DNA of 64,000 nucleotides from Plesiomonas sp051652165 (GTDB lineage Bacteria; Pseudomonadota; Gammaproteobacteria; Enterobacterales; CAMTGL01), in contig NZ_JBOFTR010000003.1 in assembly GCF_051652165.1 (NCBI RefSeq), forward strand, positions 211,461-275,460, given 5' to 3'. Below are positions 53,789 to 62,868 of the stretch, one piece after another. The stretch's first letter is position 1, and each line of letters begins with the position of its first letter. A program made the position numbers and the translations under genes. The notes under the pieces were generated by a model. It had not been told where the DNA came from. It searched no databases and worked only from the letters and a program-made list of their open reading frames with translations.

Positions 53789-55232
53789 AATTATTCTGCC
53801 TCTCGTCGGTTATCTTGTTTTAGTCTTTGCCGTTGCCATTTATGCTTATTTTCAACGCAGTAAAGGCCACTTCCTCACCGAATATTATGTCGGGAATCGC
53901 TCTATGGGGGGCTTTTTACTTGCCATGACCCTCACAGCGACTTACACCAGTGCCAGCTCTTTTATCGGTGGCCCTGGGGCAGCCTATAAATACGGGTTAG
54001 GTTGGGTATTATTGGCGATGATCCAACTGCCTGCTGCATGGTTATCGCTAGGTGTACTAGGAAAGAAATTTGCTATTTTATCGCGTAAATATAACGCATT
54101 GACACTTAATGATTTACTGTACGCACGCTACAAAAATAAAACCATTGTCTGGGTCTCTTGTGCCAGCATGCTGATCGCTTTTTTTGCCGCAATGACCGTA
54201 CAATTTATTGGTGGTGCTCGCTTGCTCCAAACCGCAGTAGGCATACCTTACCTCGATGGCTTACTGATTTTTGGTGTCACCGTTGGATTGTATACCATGT
54301 TTGGTGGATTTCGCGCTGTCGCAATGACAGATGCCCTGCAAGGCATTGTGATGATGATTGGCACCGTTATTTTGTTGTTTGCGGTGATCCATGCGGCCGG
54401 CGGAATAAGCCATGCTGTCACGACGCTACGCGCAATTGATCCTGATTTAATCAGTGCACACGGTCCTAACGGAATGCTTGATCTGCCCTTTATGGCCTCA
54501 TTTTGGGTATTAGTCTGCTTTGGTGTTATCGGCCTGCCACACACAGCTGTGCGCTGTATGGCTTACAAAGACAGCAAAGCTCTGCATTTTGGCATGATTG
54601 TCAGCACCATTATTGTTGGTATCTTGATGCTCGGTATGCACTTGACCGGTGCACTTGGACGAGCCGTGTTACCCAATTTGGCGATTCCAGATCAAGTCAT
54701 TCCAACCCTGATGATTCAAGTGTTACCTCCGGTTGCAGCGGGGATCTTTTTAGCTGCACCAATGGCAGCGATTATGTCGACCATTGATGCGCAATTGATC
54801 CAATCCTCTGCCACATTGATCAAAGATCTCTACCTGCGTTTACGCCCACAAGATGAACACAACGAACGAAAAATCTCGCGTCTTTCCAGCCTAAGCACCC
54901 TGATTTTAGGCGTTCTACTGATTCTGGCCGCATGGCAGCCACCAGAAATGATCATCTGGCTAAACTTACTTGCTTTTGGTGGCTTACAAGCCGTGTTCTT
55001 ATGGCCACTGGTTTTGGGGTTGTATTGGGATCGCGCAAACGCCGGTGGTGCACTAACCTCGATGATCGCTGGCGGTAGCTGCTATGTAGTCATGAATCTG
55101 ATCGGGGCAAAACCTTTGGGTCTGCACGCGATTGTACCAACCTTGATTTTCGGTCTGTTGGCCTTTTTAGTCGGAAATATGTTGACCGAATGCCACCAGC
55201 GTAAACAGATGCGCATACAGGCTGAGAGTTAG
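53778..55232 (+). CDS. panF: Sodium/pantothenate symporter PanF
   Basis: Inner-membrane Na+-coupled pantothenate uptake protein of the SSS family, feeding coenzyme A synthesis. ATG 53778 (TGGAGAG upstream) gives MKSEIILPLVGY and 484 residues, against 483. About 13 transmembrane helices. The Na+-site region TLTATYTSASSFIGGPGAAYKYGLGWVLL (about 48-76, in pieces) and APMAAIMSTIDAQLIQSSATLIKDLY are near-identical to E. coli. It follows yhdT and precedes prmA, as in E. coli. Confidence 0.96.
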   Translation: MKSEIILPLVGYLVLVFAVAIYAYFQRSKGHFLTEYYVGNRSMGGFLLAMTLTATYTSASSFIGGPGAAYKYGLGWVLLAMIQLPAAWLSLGVLGKKFAILSRKYNALTLNDLLYARYKNKTIVWVSCASMLIAFFAAMTVQFIGGARLLQTAVGIPYLDGLLIFGVTVGLYTMFGGFRAVAMTDALQGIVMMIGTVILLFAVIHAAGGISHAVTTLRAIDPDLISAHGPNGMLDLPFMASFWVLVCFGVIGLPHTAVRCMAYKDSKALHFGMIVSTIIVGILMLGMHLTGALGRAVLPNLAIPDQVIPTLMIQVLPPVAAGIFLAAPMAAIMSTIDAQLIQSSATLIKDLYLRLRPQDEHNERKISRLSSLSTLILGVLLILAAWQPPEMIIWLNLLAFGGLQAVFLWPLVLGLYWDRANAGGALTSMIAGGSCYVVMNLIGAKPLGLHAIVPTLIFGLLAFLVGNMLTECHQRKQMRIQAES

Positions 55233-55249
55233 AGTTAAAGCGTTAAACC

Positions 55250-55308
55250 GAATAACATGGCTGACGGACTGGCGATAAGATGAGTGTCATACCTCAGCCA
55301 TGTTATTC
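55250..55308. repeat. 15-bp perfect inverted repeat between panF and prmA
   Basis: GAATAACATGGCTGA (55250-55264) and TCAGCCATGTTATTC (55294-55308) are exact complements with a 29-base loop. TTAGGG follows, so there is no U-run. It is longer and looser than the terminators elsewhere in this window. Confidence 0.85.
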
Positions 55309-55432
55309 TTAGGGATATACCAGCCAGTTTTTGTACTGGCTATCCAAACGGTTTTTTCTCCACAGAACTCTTTTTTATTCACACCATTTTCATCCACACT
55401 ATCACGCTGTGGATCAACCGAGAGTACTCACC

Positions 55433-56320
55433 ATGCCTTGGATTCAACTGAAACTGAACACTACCGGCGCACAAGCCGAAGCCATTGGCGATCTGCTGAT
55501 GGATTGCGGCTCTGTCTCCGTCACCTTCATGGATTCCCACGATACGCCGGTGTTTGAACCGCTACCCGGTGAAACCCGTCTGTGGGGCGATACTGATGTC
55601 ATGGGGCTATTCGATGCTGAAATGAACATGGCTGAAGTTATGCAACAGCTCACCACCAGCCCCCTACTTTCTGCTGATTTTGTCCATAAAATCGAGCAGC
55701 TTGAAGATAAAGATTGGGAACGTGAATGGATGGATAATTTTCACCCTATGCAGTTTGGCCGCCGTTTATGGATCTGCCCAAGCTGGCGCGAAATCCCAGA
55801 GCCTGATGCCGTCAACGTGATGCTCGATCCAGGTTTAGCATTTGGTACTGGCACACACCCAACCACCGCACTGTGCCTTGAGTGGCTTGATGGGTTAGAT
55901 CTGGAAGGAAAAACGATTATTGATTTCGGTTGTGGTTCGGGCATTTTGGCCATTGCCGCACTGAAACTCGGTGCAGCCCGTGCCATTGGTATTGATATTG
56001 ATCCACAAGCTATCACTGCCAGCCGTGATAACGCACAGCGTAACGGGGTTTCTGAACGCCTTGAATTGTATTTGCCACACGAACAGCCTGCCGATCTACA
56101 AGGAGATGTTGTGGTTGCCAATATTCTGGCAGGCCCGCTACGTGAGCTGGCTCCGCTGATCAGTGTGCTACCAAAAGCCAGTGGCCATTTGGGTCTATCA
56201 GGTATTTTAGAGTCACAAGCTGAATCAGTTGCCGACGCTTACCGCACCCAATTTACACTCGATCCGATTGCCGAGCGTGAAGAGTGGTGTCGTATTACAG
56301 GGGTTGCCCGTACAAAATAA
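55433..56320 (+). CDS. prmA: Ribosomal protein L11 methyltransferase PrmA
   Basis: SAM-dependent enzyme that trimethylates several sites on ribosomal protein L11. The frame opens at 55331, but ATG 55433 gives MPWIQLKLNTTGAQAE, matching E. coli, and 295 residues (E. coli 293). The SAM motif is TIIDFGCGSGILAIAALKLGA (about 161-181), and VVVANILAGPLRELAPLI (about 225-242) is the substrate-proximal N-x-L/A-type motif. In E. coli dusB-fis follows directly; here a four-gene export operon lies between. Confidence 0.97.
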   Translation: MPWIQLKLNTTGAQAEAIGDLLMDCGSVSVTFMDSHDTPVFEPLPGETRLWGDTDVMGLFDAEMNMAEVMQQLTTSPLLSADFVHKIEQLEDKDWEREWMDNFHPMQFGRRLWICPSWREIPEPDAVNVMLDPGLAFGTGTHPTTALCLEWLDGLDLEGKTIIDFGCGSGILAIAALKLGAARAIGIDIDPQAITASRDNAQRNGVSERLELYLPHEQPADLQGDVVVANILAGPLRELAPLISVLPKASGHLGLSGILESQAESVADAYRTQFTLDPIAEREEWCRITGVARTK

Positions 56321-56377
56321 CGGTACGAAATAGCAGTAAAATACACCACGCCGCACCGATAACACGCGATTAAACAT

Positions 56378-56420
56378 AAAAAACCCCACAGCATAATGAC
56401 TCTACTGTGGGGTTTTATTT
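56378..56420. terminator. Bidirectional terminator between prmA and the export operon
   Basis: AAAACCCCACAG (56380-56391) pairs with CTGTGGGGTTTT (56405-56416) around a 13-base loop, with A and T runs on both flanks. prmA and the export operon converge on it. Confidence 0.92.
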
Positions 56421-56444
56421 TGATGATCACTTACGATTTGAGTG

Positions 56445-57632
56445 TTAAACCGCTTTTTCAGCTGACACGCTAACAACCTTATTCACCGCTAAACGCTGGC
56501 TATGCAACAACACCCAACCTGCCAAAACGGTATACACCACAGCTTGTATGCCTAAACGCAATAATGGGTCTGCTGCTTCACTCAATGATGCTCCCATCTG
56601 ATTATATTGCACCATAAGCTCAATACCATTCACACCAGGGATCAAACGGGCCAGCCAAATAATGGGTTCTGGAATAGCAATAATCGGCCAAACAAACCCT
56701 GCTGTAAACACTATCGGCAGTGAGGAGATCAACACGGCTTGAGTTGGTGTTTCTCGCCGAGTCATGAAAAAAGTAATCATCACTGCAAAGCAATAGGTTG
56801 TCCAAAACAGCAAGCTACAAAGGAGTAGTAATACCCACGGATTGGCTTGGCGAACTACATTGTAGTAATCAAAGCATGTTCCCAAATAGTACATAGCAGC
56901 AATCAAATATAAGGGAACAAAAACCAGACCGCGTGCCAACAGCAATTTCCATGGCGATACAGTTTGCCAATAACCACGTTCGCCACCAAGTGTACGCTCT
57001 TTGTATTCAGCCGTTTGAATACCCGCTGCAATCAGTAACGTCTGATGTAAAATCAATACAAATACAGCAGGCACTATGTAAGCAATATAACCGATTGAAG
57101 GGTTAAATAGTGCTTCAGTTTGTGCCCGTAATGGCAATGCTGTTCCTAATGCCCCTAAATAAGGCGTGCCCTGCATTAACTCTTTGGCAACTTTGACCTG
57201 AGCCCCTAACGTCCCCGCTGCACGTGCAATACCCTCAATAATGGATGAGTAAACCAGAAAGTAGCTTGCATCACCCGCAGCAGCAATCACGGGGCTTTTT
57301 CCCATCAATATATCACGAGAAAAGTGCTGTGGGATCACCAATAAACCATACACCTCCCCCCGTTGCAGCCATTGATCAGCCTCTTGCTGCGAGGTAGCAT
57401 TATGGGTAATCTCAACTTGTGGGGTTGCCTCAACCATACGAATAAACTGCCGGCTCAACGCAGAGTGATCATTATCCCACACGGCAACTGGCATACTGGT
57501 TACAACTTGATGTGAATAGGGTTGTGGATAGAGTACCGAATAAAAAATCAGCCCGACAAACACCGTCATTAAAATAGCGGCATTTTTGCTCAATGCGCGT
57601 ATTTCTTCCCGCCAAATTTGGCCCAATGTCAT
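56445..57632 (-). CDS. ABC-2-type permease, second copy, of an ATPase-less export operon
   Basis: Membrane protein of the YhhJ/YbhR-like ABC-2 permease family (ABC2_membrane_3 type). It has 395 residues: an N-terminal membrane helix (about 20-36), a periplasmic domain with VAVWDNDHSALSRQFIRMV (about 48) and a C-terminal set of about five helices. In standard systems such permeases pair with an ABC ATPase such as YbhF or RbbA; none is encoded nearby. It overlaps the other permease by 4 bases. Substrate is not predictable; drug or lipid export is the usual suggestion. Confidence 0.85.
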   Translation of the reverse strand: MTLGQIWREEIRALSKNAAILMTVFVGLIFYSVLYPQPYSHQVVTSMPVAVWDNDHSALSRQFIRMVEATPQVEITHNATSQQEADQWLQRGEVYGLLVIPQHFSRDILMGKSPVIAAAGDASYFLVYSSIIEGIARAAGTLGAQVKVAKELMQGTPYLGALGTALPLRAQTEALFNPSIGYIAYIVPAVFVLILHQTLLIAAGIQTAEYKERTLGGERGYWQTVSPWKLLLARGLVFVPLYLIAAMYYLGTCFDYYNVVRQANPWVLLLLCSLLFWTTYCFAVMITFFMTRRETPTQAVLISSLPIVFTAGFVWPIIAIPEPIIWLARLIPGVNGIELMVQYNQMGASLSEAADPLLRLGIQAVVYTVLAGWVLLHSQRLAVNKVVSVSAEKAV

Positions 57633-58792
57633 GACAAGCTCCCCAATTTACGTAAGCGAGTTCGCAACAATAACAATGCCAGTGGGATAACCAACCAAAA
57701 CCACAGTAAATCTGACATGCTATGCCATGATACCGCCCACGATGCGGCATAATTCACCTGCTGAATTTGCACTTGAATATAGTGCGAGACTGGCAACAGA
57801 TCTGACCAAAACTTGGCAAAACTAGGCATATTTGCGGCAGGAAAGGTCACTCCCATAAAAGCAAACGCAGGTGCAGAATAAGCTGCAGCAGTACTGGCGG
57901 CGCGGCCATAATGAAAACTGGTGCAATACAACAGCGTTCCCATGGCAATATAAGCCCCAATCATTAACCACTGCGCTAACAAAATAACCCAAACACTGCC
58001 TTCAATTGGCCAGCGTAACCAACCAAAAACTCCCCATAAAAACAGCGCCCCTTGCACCATACTTATTAATGCATACGGCAACATTTTTCCGGCAAACGCT
58101 TTCCCTAAACGCCCATCTGCTGATTGTAACCATGTTGAACCATTGCTATTGCGAAACTCTAAACCCCATGCCGCGATCACAACACTGATAAGAAATATTT
58201 GCCAGATTCCAGGAATAACCGCTGTGACCAAAAACGGAACATAATTCATGCCAATATTATATAGCGGCGTATATTGGCTTTGTGTTGGTACAGCCTGTCC
58301 TAATGCTTGATACACATTTTCGCCAGTGGCTAAATGTACTTGTACTCCTTGTTGGGCAGCCATTGTCAACAACGTGCTCTGCAACGCAGTATTAACCGCT
58401 TTCCCTATCAATACATACTGGCTGTTATAATAAGCAGTGACCGCAGGGCTAAGGTGCAATTTAACATCGGTATCTAACCGATAAGGCAGCATAATCAATG
58501 CATACGCTTTACCACTGCGCACCAATGACATACCTTCGCTGAGGCTGTTCACATCGTACGCAACATGGAGTGCTGGTGATGCCTCAAAACGTCGAGTGAG
58601 CTCACGTGATAACTGACTATGATCATGATCGAGAATAGCCACAGGCAGATCTTTTGGAATACCCGAATGAAAAATGGCCCAGATTAAGACAAAAAACAGC
58701 GGTGGCAACCAGATCGTTAACGCAAAGATCCAGCGATCACGCAAAATTCGCTGCCACTCACGCCATGCGGTAGCACGTAGTCCTGGTTTCAC
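57629..58792 (-). CDS. ABC-2-type permease, first copy, of an ATPase-less export operon
   Basis: 387 residues with the same layout as its neighbour: membrane helix near residues 23-42, periplasmic segment with VAILDHDHSQLSRELTRRFE (about 52) and about five C-terminal helices. The two permeases align in the periplasmic D-x-D-H-S-x-LSR part, so they probably arose by duplication and form a heterodimer. It overlaps the HlyD gene by 4 bases. No Walker motifs are present in any protein of the operon. Confidence 0.85.
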   Translation of the reverse strand: MKPGLRATAWREWQRILRDRWIFALTIWLPPLFFVLIWAIFHSGIPKDLPVAILDHDHSQLSRELTRRFEASPALHVAYDVNSLSEGMSLVRSGKAYALIMLPYRLDTDVKLHLSPAVTAYYNSQYVLIGKAVNTALQSTLLTMAAQQGVQVHLATGENVYQALGQAVPTQSQYTPLYNIGMNYVPFLVTAVIPGIWQIFLISVVIAAWGLEFRNSNGSTWLQSADGRLGKAFAGKMLPYALISMVQGALFLWGVFGWLRWPIEGSVWVILLAQWLMIGAYIAMGTLLYCTSFHYGRAASTAAAYSAPAFAFMGVTFPAANMPSFAKFWSDLLPVSHYIQVQIQQVNYAASWAVSWHSMSDLLWFWLVIPLALLLLRTRLRKLGSLS

Positions 58793-59784
58793 TTTGCCTC
58801 CAGCAGCACTGTCATACCGACACGCAGCCCCTCAATAGGCTCAACTGGACGTAGCTCAACTTGGAATGTACGCATATCATAGCCACGACCTGGCTGTGTG
58901 GTACGCCACGTTGCATAATCACCCATCACACTGATATAGCTAACTTTAAACGCATAGGTCTTCTCTTTACTCAACGCAGGAATACGGACATTAAATACAT
59001 CCCCTTGCTTGAATTGAGATAAGTTATCCTCTCTAACTTGAAACAAAGCCCATGCATTATTCAGATCAACTAATGTCACAACTGGAAAACCGGCTGGTGC
59101 AAGCTCGCCTGGGTGCAGTAAAACTTGATCAACCATACCATCATGATACGCCATTAACTCGGCATCTTTTAGATAAGCTTGCACTTCGGCAACCGCGGCA
59201 GCAGCCATTTTCTCTTTTTCTGCTGCAGCCAACTTCTCGCCTTTGCGTGATCCCTCTACAGCCAGTTGATACTGCTGAAACGCAGCTTGTTCAGTGTATT
59301 TTGCAGCTTGCCATGCGGTTTTTGCTTCATCACGTTTTTGCTCTGCCATCACACCATCACGAAACAGTGCATTAATTCGCTGATAGGTTTTTTCTGACAA
59401 AATTGCAGCTGCTTTCGCTTTTAACCACTGATCTTTTGCCGCCGCAATCTGTTGGCTGCGCGCGCCATTATCAACCTCTTGACGCATCGCTCCTGCCGCA
59501 GCTTCGCCAGCTTGTGCTTGATTCAATTTCGCATCAAGCTCAGGGGTAGAAAGCACAAACATTGGATCACCTTGTTTGACTTGCTGCCCTTTTTTAACCA
59601 ATACCGTCTCAATACGACCCGGTACTTTCGCTGACACAAAATATTGCTGTGCTTCAATTTGCCCTTGCATCAGCGCATCTTGATTATCATATGCCGAAAA
59701 ATAGCTAACAACTAATGCGACTACAACACCTGCAACGACCACGGCCGCAATGGATTTACGCTTATTATTCATCTCTTTTTTCAC
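58789..59784 (-). CDS. HlyD-family periplasmic adaptor
   Basis: Membrane-fusion protein joining the inner-membrane permeases to the TolC-like channel. It has 331 residues. One membrane helix (about 11-28) precedes the lipoyl half-motif VSAKVPGRIETVLVKKGQQVKQGDPMFVL (in pieces), a long Ala/Lys/Glu-rich coiled-coil hairpin (about 90-210), the second lipoyl half and a beta-barrel. The MFP belongs with YhiI/YbhG-like adaptors of ABC-2 pumps. It lies 23 bases after the TolC-like gene. Confidence 0.9.
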   Translation of the reverse strand: MKKEMNNKRKSIAAVVVAGVVVALVVSYFSAYDNQDALMQGQIEAQQYFVSAKVPGRIETVLVKKGQQVKQGDPMFVLSTPELDAKLNQAQAGEAAAGAMRQEVDNGARSQQIAAAKDQWLKAKAAAILSEKTYQRINALFRDGVMAEQKRDEAKTAWQAAKYTEQAAFQQYQLAVEGSRKGEKLAAAEKEKMAAAAVAEVQAYLKDAELMAYHDGMVDQVLLHPGELAPAGFPVVTLVDLNNAWALFQVREDNLSQFKQGDVFNVRIPALSKEKTYAFKVSYISVMGDYATWRTTQPGRGYDMRTFQVELRPVEPIEGLRVGMTVLLEAK

Positions 59785-59807
59785 CTAACTATTTGTCTAG
59801 CACGTGG

Positions 59808-61238
59808 TTATTGCTGATAGCGATTAAATGCTTCAGGTTGTCCTGATAGAGCCAATAATTTCGACAATGCCGTCGTCATTCGGTAACTGGCTGCCAATCG
59901 TTGTGTATCAATCGCAGACTCAGTCATTCTGGCATCTACAACATCAAGCGATGTAGCTAACCCTTGTTCAAACGCTTTGTTACGCAATTGAAAATTTTCT
60001 TGTGCCAATACCTGACTTGATTTTAAAGAGTCATACTCTGTTTTTGCTTGCTCTAGTTCCCGATAAGCCTGTTCAATACCCACTTTTAATTGGCGTTCTA
60101 GCTCTGCACGACGGTATCCAACCTCTTTACGTGTAATATGTGCTGCAGCCAAACGGTCATTTCGTCCACTGTTATCTACTAATGGAATACTCACTCCTAA
60201 CCCAACCATCCAATCAGGTGTACGTTGACCTAAAATACTGTCATCGTGATACATGTTATAGTTACCAATTGCCGCTACATTAGGCAAATAACGACCACGC
60301 TCTGCTTTCTCTAAACTTTCCGCTTGCTTATCTTTTGCATCTAATAGCGACATTGCTGGGTTCGCTTTCAACGCTGTTTTCACTAAAGATTGCACACTTG
60401 GTAAATTTAATCGCGTCACTAATGGCGATGTTGGTTGCACATCATTTTTGTGCAATAGCTCATCTAGCACTAATTGTGCAATCTCTAGCTCACGTCGTGC
60501 ATTTTCTGCATCTACCCGCGCACGATCATAAGCAACTTGCGCAGATGTACGTTCAACTTTGGCAATTTGCCCTTGTTGTTCAAATTTAATCGCATGCTGT
60601 AAATGCTCATTTAACGCAACAGCAACTTGTTGACGTGTCTGATACACATTTTTAGCCAGTGTTACACCATAATAAAAACGCGTTAAATCAGAAAAAGCTT
60701 GTAAACGCTTTAATGCAAACTGTTGTCGTGCCTCATCAGCTTGCGCATATGCAGCCGTTTGTGCTGCACTAATGCGGCCACCTGAATAGATAACCCATAA
60801 CGCATTCACCCCTGCCATTTTAATGGTTTGGTTAGAAAGATTAGTCTCTGTTGGCAGGTTTTTTAACCTTTGCAGTAAAGAGCCTAATTCAGGGTGTTTT
60901 CCTACTAATCCTGCTAACATTGTCTGAATTTGTGGATTTGAAGCTAACGTCGGGAAAGGTTGCATCTCTTTTAAATCAAGCGATAAAGGGGAACTTAATC
61001 GTGTAACCCCCCCCACAATGTCAATCTTCGGCAAATTAAGCCCATCTGTTGCCTCAGCCATTTTTTGTGAGCGATCAGCGGCTGACATTTCTGCTTTTAA
61101 CCCATCATTAACCTGTTGAAGAGTCTGCCAAGCCTGATCAAATTTAACCGGTTCAGCCCACGCTAATTGAGAAGTAGGCAGTAAAAAAAAAGCCAGTGAG
61201 AAAGCTGGCAACATTAATTTCCAATGCATTAACCGCAT
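59808..61238 (-). CDS. TolC-family outer-membrane channel
   Basis: Outer-membrane efflux protein with the usual two OEP repeats. I place the start at ATG 61238 (AAGGA 11 bases upstream), giving a signal peptide that ends at LAWA (about residue 28) and 476 residues; the frame opens further upstream at 61301 without a Shine-Dalgarno. Repeat features such as RERVYD-like LARLTRFYYGV and GYRRAELERQLKVGIEQAYREL (in pieces) are recognisable, with ALRTTL-like SLDVVDARM near the C-terminus. It is first in the operon and not the main TolC, whose usual neighbours are absent. Confidence 0.88.
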   Translation of the reverse strand: MRLMHWKLMLPAFSLAFFLLPTSQLAWAEPVKFDQAWQTLQQVNDGLKAEMSAADRSQKMAEATDGLNLPKIDIVGGVTRLSSPLSLDLKEMQPFPTLASNPQIQTMLAGLVGKHPELGSLLQRLKNLPTETNLSNQTIKMAGVNALWVIYSGGRISAAQTAAYAQADEARQQFALKRLQAFSDLTRFYYGVTLAKNVYQTRQQVAVALNEHLQHAIKFEQQGQIAKVERTSAQVAYDRARVDAENARRELEIAQLVLDELLHKNDVQPTSPLVTRLNLPSVQSLVKTALKANPAMSLLDAKDKQAESLEKAERGRYLPNVAAIGNYNMYHDDSILGQRTPDWMVGLGVSIPLVDNSGRNDRLAAAHITRKEVGYRRAELERQLKVGIEQAYRELEQAKTEYDSLKSSQVLAQENFQLRNKAFEQGLATSLDVVDARMTESAIDTQRLAASYRMTTALSKLLALSGQPEAFNRYQQ

Positions 61239-61439
61239 GCTAATTGTGATCCTTATCGTGTAATGTCTGCTATTGTAATAAGTTAACAGGGAATAGAGCA
61301 AATACGTAAATGAAACACTTTTTTAAAGTATGCCTGTTTTTTATACAATGCATAGCCCTGATAATTGAAAAAATCGCTTGACTATAAAAGTTACTACCAG
61401 TGTTCAAAGTTTGGCCTTTCCTCCGACTGAAAAAGTGCG

Positions 61440-61452
61440 TAATATACGCGCC
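61440..61452 (+). promoter_or_regulatory. dusB-fis promoter with GC-rich discriminator
   Basis: -10 box TAATAT (61440-61445) followed at once by ACGCGCC, ahead of a start near 61452. The upstream stretch AAGTTTGGCCTTTC resembles the E. coli fis promoter as I recall it. A GC-rich discriminator next to the -10 is the hallmark of growth-rate and ppGpp-controlled promoters. Confidence 0.7.
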
Positions 61453-61484
61453 CTTATAGGCACAAAGTGATTACCTTTCAGTCA

Positions 61485-62450
61485 ATGCGTATCGGCCCTT
61501 ATAAACTTAACAATCAATTGATCGTAGCGCCTATGGCCGGTATCACTGACCGACCATTTCGGCAGCTCTGTCACGAGATGGGGGCTGGCATGGCGGTATC
61601 AGAGATGATGTCCTCAAACCCTGAGGTCTGGCATACTGATAAATCCCGCTTGCGTATGGTACATACCGATGAACCGGGTATTCGCAGTGTACAAATTGCC
61701 GGCGCTGATCCTGACGATATGGCAGGAGCAGCACGTGTAAACGTACAATACGGTGCTCAGATCATTGATATTAATATGGGTTGCCCAGCTAAAAAGATTA
61801 ATCGTAAGTTAGCAGGCTCTGCTCTCTTACAATATCCTAAGTTGGTTGAACAAATTTTAACGGCCGTTGTTACTGCCGTTGATGTTCCAGTAACCCTAAA
61901 AATTCGGACTGGATGGGATCAGGATAATCGCAACTGTGTCGAAATAGCCCAAATTGCAGAACGCTGTGGTATTCAAGCACTGGCTATTCATGGTCGTACT
62001 CGCGCATGCCTTTTTACAGGTCATGCTGAATACGACAGCATTCGGGCTGTTAAACGCGCGGTTTCCATACCAGTGATTGCCAATGGCGATATCACTACCC
62101 CGCATAAAGCCAGAGAGGTACTAGACTATACCGGCGCAGACGCGCTGATGATAGGGCGTGCCGCTCAGGGAAGACCCTGGATCTTTCGGGAAATCCAGCA
62201 TTATCTGGAGACAGGAGAAGTACTGCCCTCTCCCTCACTTGTTGAGGTAAAGCAGTTACTACTTGGGCATATTCGTGCACTGCATGACTTTTACGGTCAC
62301 AGCAAAGGATATCGAATTGCTCGAAAACATGTTTCTTGGTATCTACAAGAACATGCTCCTGACGACCAGTTTCGGCGTGCATTTAACGTGATAGAGGATG
62401 CTAGCGAACAGCTGGAAGCGTTAAATGTGTATTTTGAGAATCTTGCGTAA
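61485..62450 (+). CDS. dusB: tRNA-dihydrouridine synthase B
   Basis: FMN enzyme that makes dihydrouridine at position 17 of tRNAs. ATG 61485 gives MRIGPYKLNNQLIVAPMAGITDRPFR and 321 residues, as in E. coli; a GTG at 61467 with AGG upstream is an alternative and would leave only a 15-base leader. The FMN-barrel motifs IIDINMGCPAKKINRKLAGSALL (about 91-113) with catalytic Cys, AIHGRTRACLFTGHAEYD (about 167) and VIANGDI are present. It is the first gene of dusB-fis. Confidence 0.96.
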   Translation: MRIGPYKLNNQLIVAPMAGITDRPFRQLCHEMGAGMAVSEMMSSNPEVWHTDKSRLRMVHTDEPGIRSVQIAGADPDDMAGAARVNVQYGAQIIDINMGCPAKKINRKLAGSALLQYPKLVEQILTAVVTAVDVPVTLKIRTGWDQDNRNCVEIAQIAERCGIQALAIHGRTRACLFTGHAEYDSIRAVKRAVSIPVIANGDITTPHKAREVLDYTGADALMIGRAAQGRPWIFREIQHYLETGEVLPSPSLVEVKQLLLGHIRALHDFYGHSKGYRIARKHVSWYLQEHAPDDQFRRAFNVIEDASEQLEALNVYFENLA

Positions 62451-62474
62451 AAATAAAAAAGAGCTGAAAGAACC

Positions 62475-62771
62475 ATGTTCGAACAACGCGTTAATTCTGA
62501 CGTACTGACTGTTGCTACTATTAATGCTCAGGATCAGGTCACCCATAAGCCACTGCGTGACTCCGTTAAACAGTCCCTGAAGAACTACTTCGCTCAGTTA
62601 AACGGCCAAGACGTCAATGAGCTGTATGAGTTAGTTCTGGCTGAGGTTGAGCAACCTCTGCTCGACATGGTCATGCAGTACACACGTGGTAATCAAACTC
62701 GTGCCGCACTGATGATGGGTATCAACCGTGGTACTCTGCGCAAGAAATTGAAAAAATACGGCATGAACTAA
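62475..62771 (+). CDS. fis: Nucleoid-associated global regulator Fis
   Basis: DNA-bending protein of fast-growing cells that controls rRNA operons and supercoiling. It has 98 residues, nearly identical to E. coli. The C-terminal helix-turn-helix is QTRAALMMGINRGTLRKKLKKYG (about 74-96), and the N-terminal beta-hairpin arms begin the protein. It follows dusB by 24 bases, and a strong terminator follows. An rRNA operon end lies 1.1 kb to the right. Confidence 0.98.
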   Translation: MFEQRVNSDVLTVATINAQDQVTHKPLRDSVKQSLKNYFAQLNGQDVNELYELVLAEVEQPLLDMVMQYTRGNQTRAALMMGINRGTLRKKLKKYGMN

Positions 62772-62805
62772 GAGGTTTCCTCTAACCTTTACATGCAATA
62801 ACAGC

Positions 62806-62841
62806 ATAAACCCACAAAGCCTGCTTTGTGGGTTTATTTAT
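62806..62841. terminator. Bidirectional terminator between fis and fdhD
   Basis: ATAAACCCACAAAGC (62806-62820) and GCTTTGTGGGTTTAT (62823-62837) are perfect 15-base arms with a 2-base loop. fis and fdhD converge on it. Confidence 0.9.
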
Positions 62842-62868
62842 ATGTATGACAAAATACTCGCACCAGCA

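Noticed and set aside
56445..58792. Calling the two permeases YhhJ or YbhR/YbhS by name
   Set aside because: They share the family, but the absence of an ATPase and the paired arrangement do not match those E. coli loci closely enough for a gene symbol.
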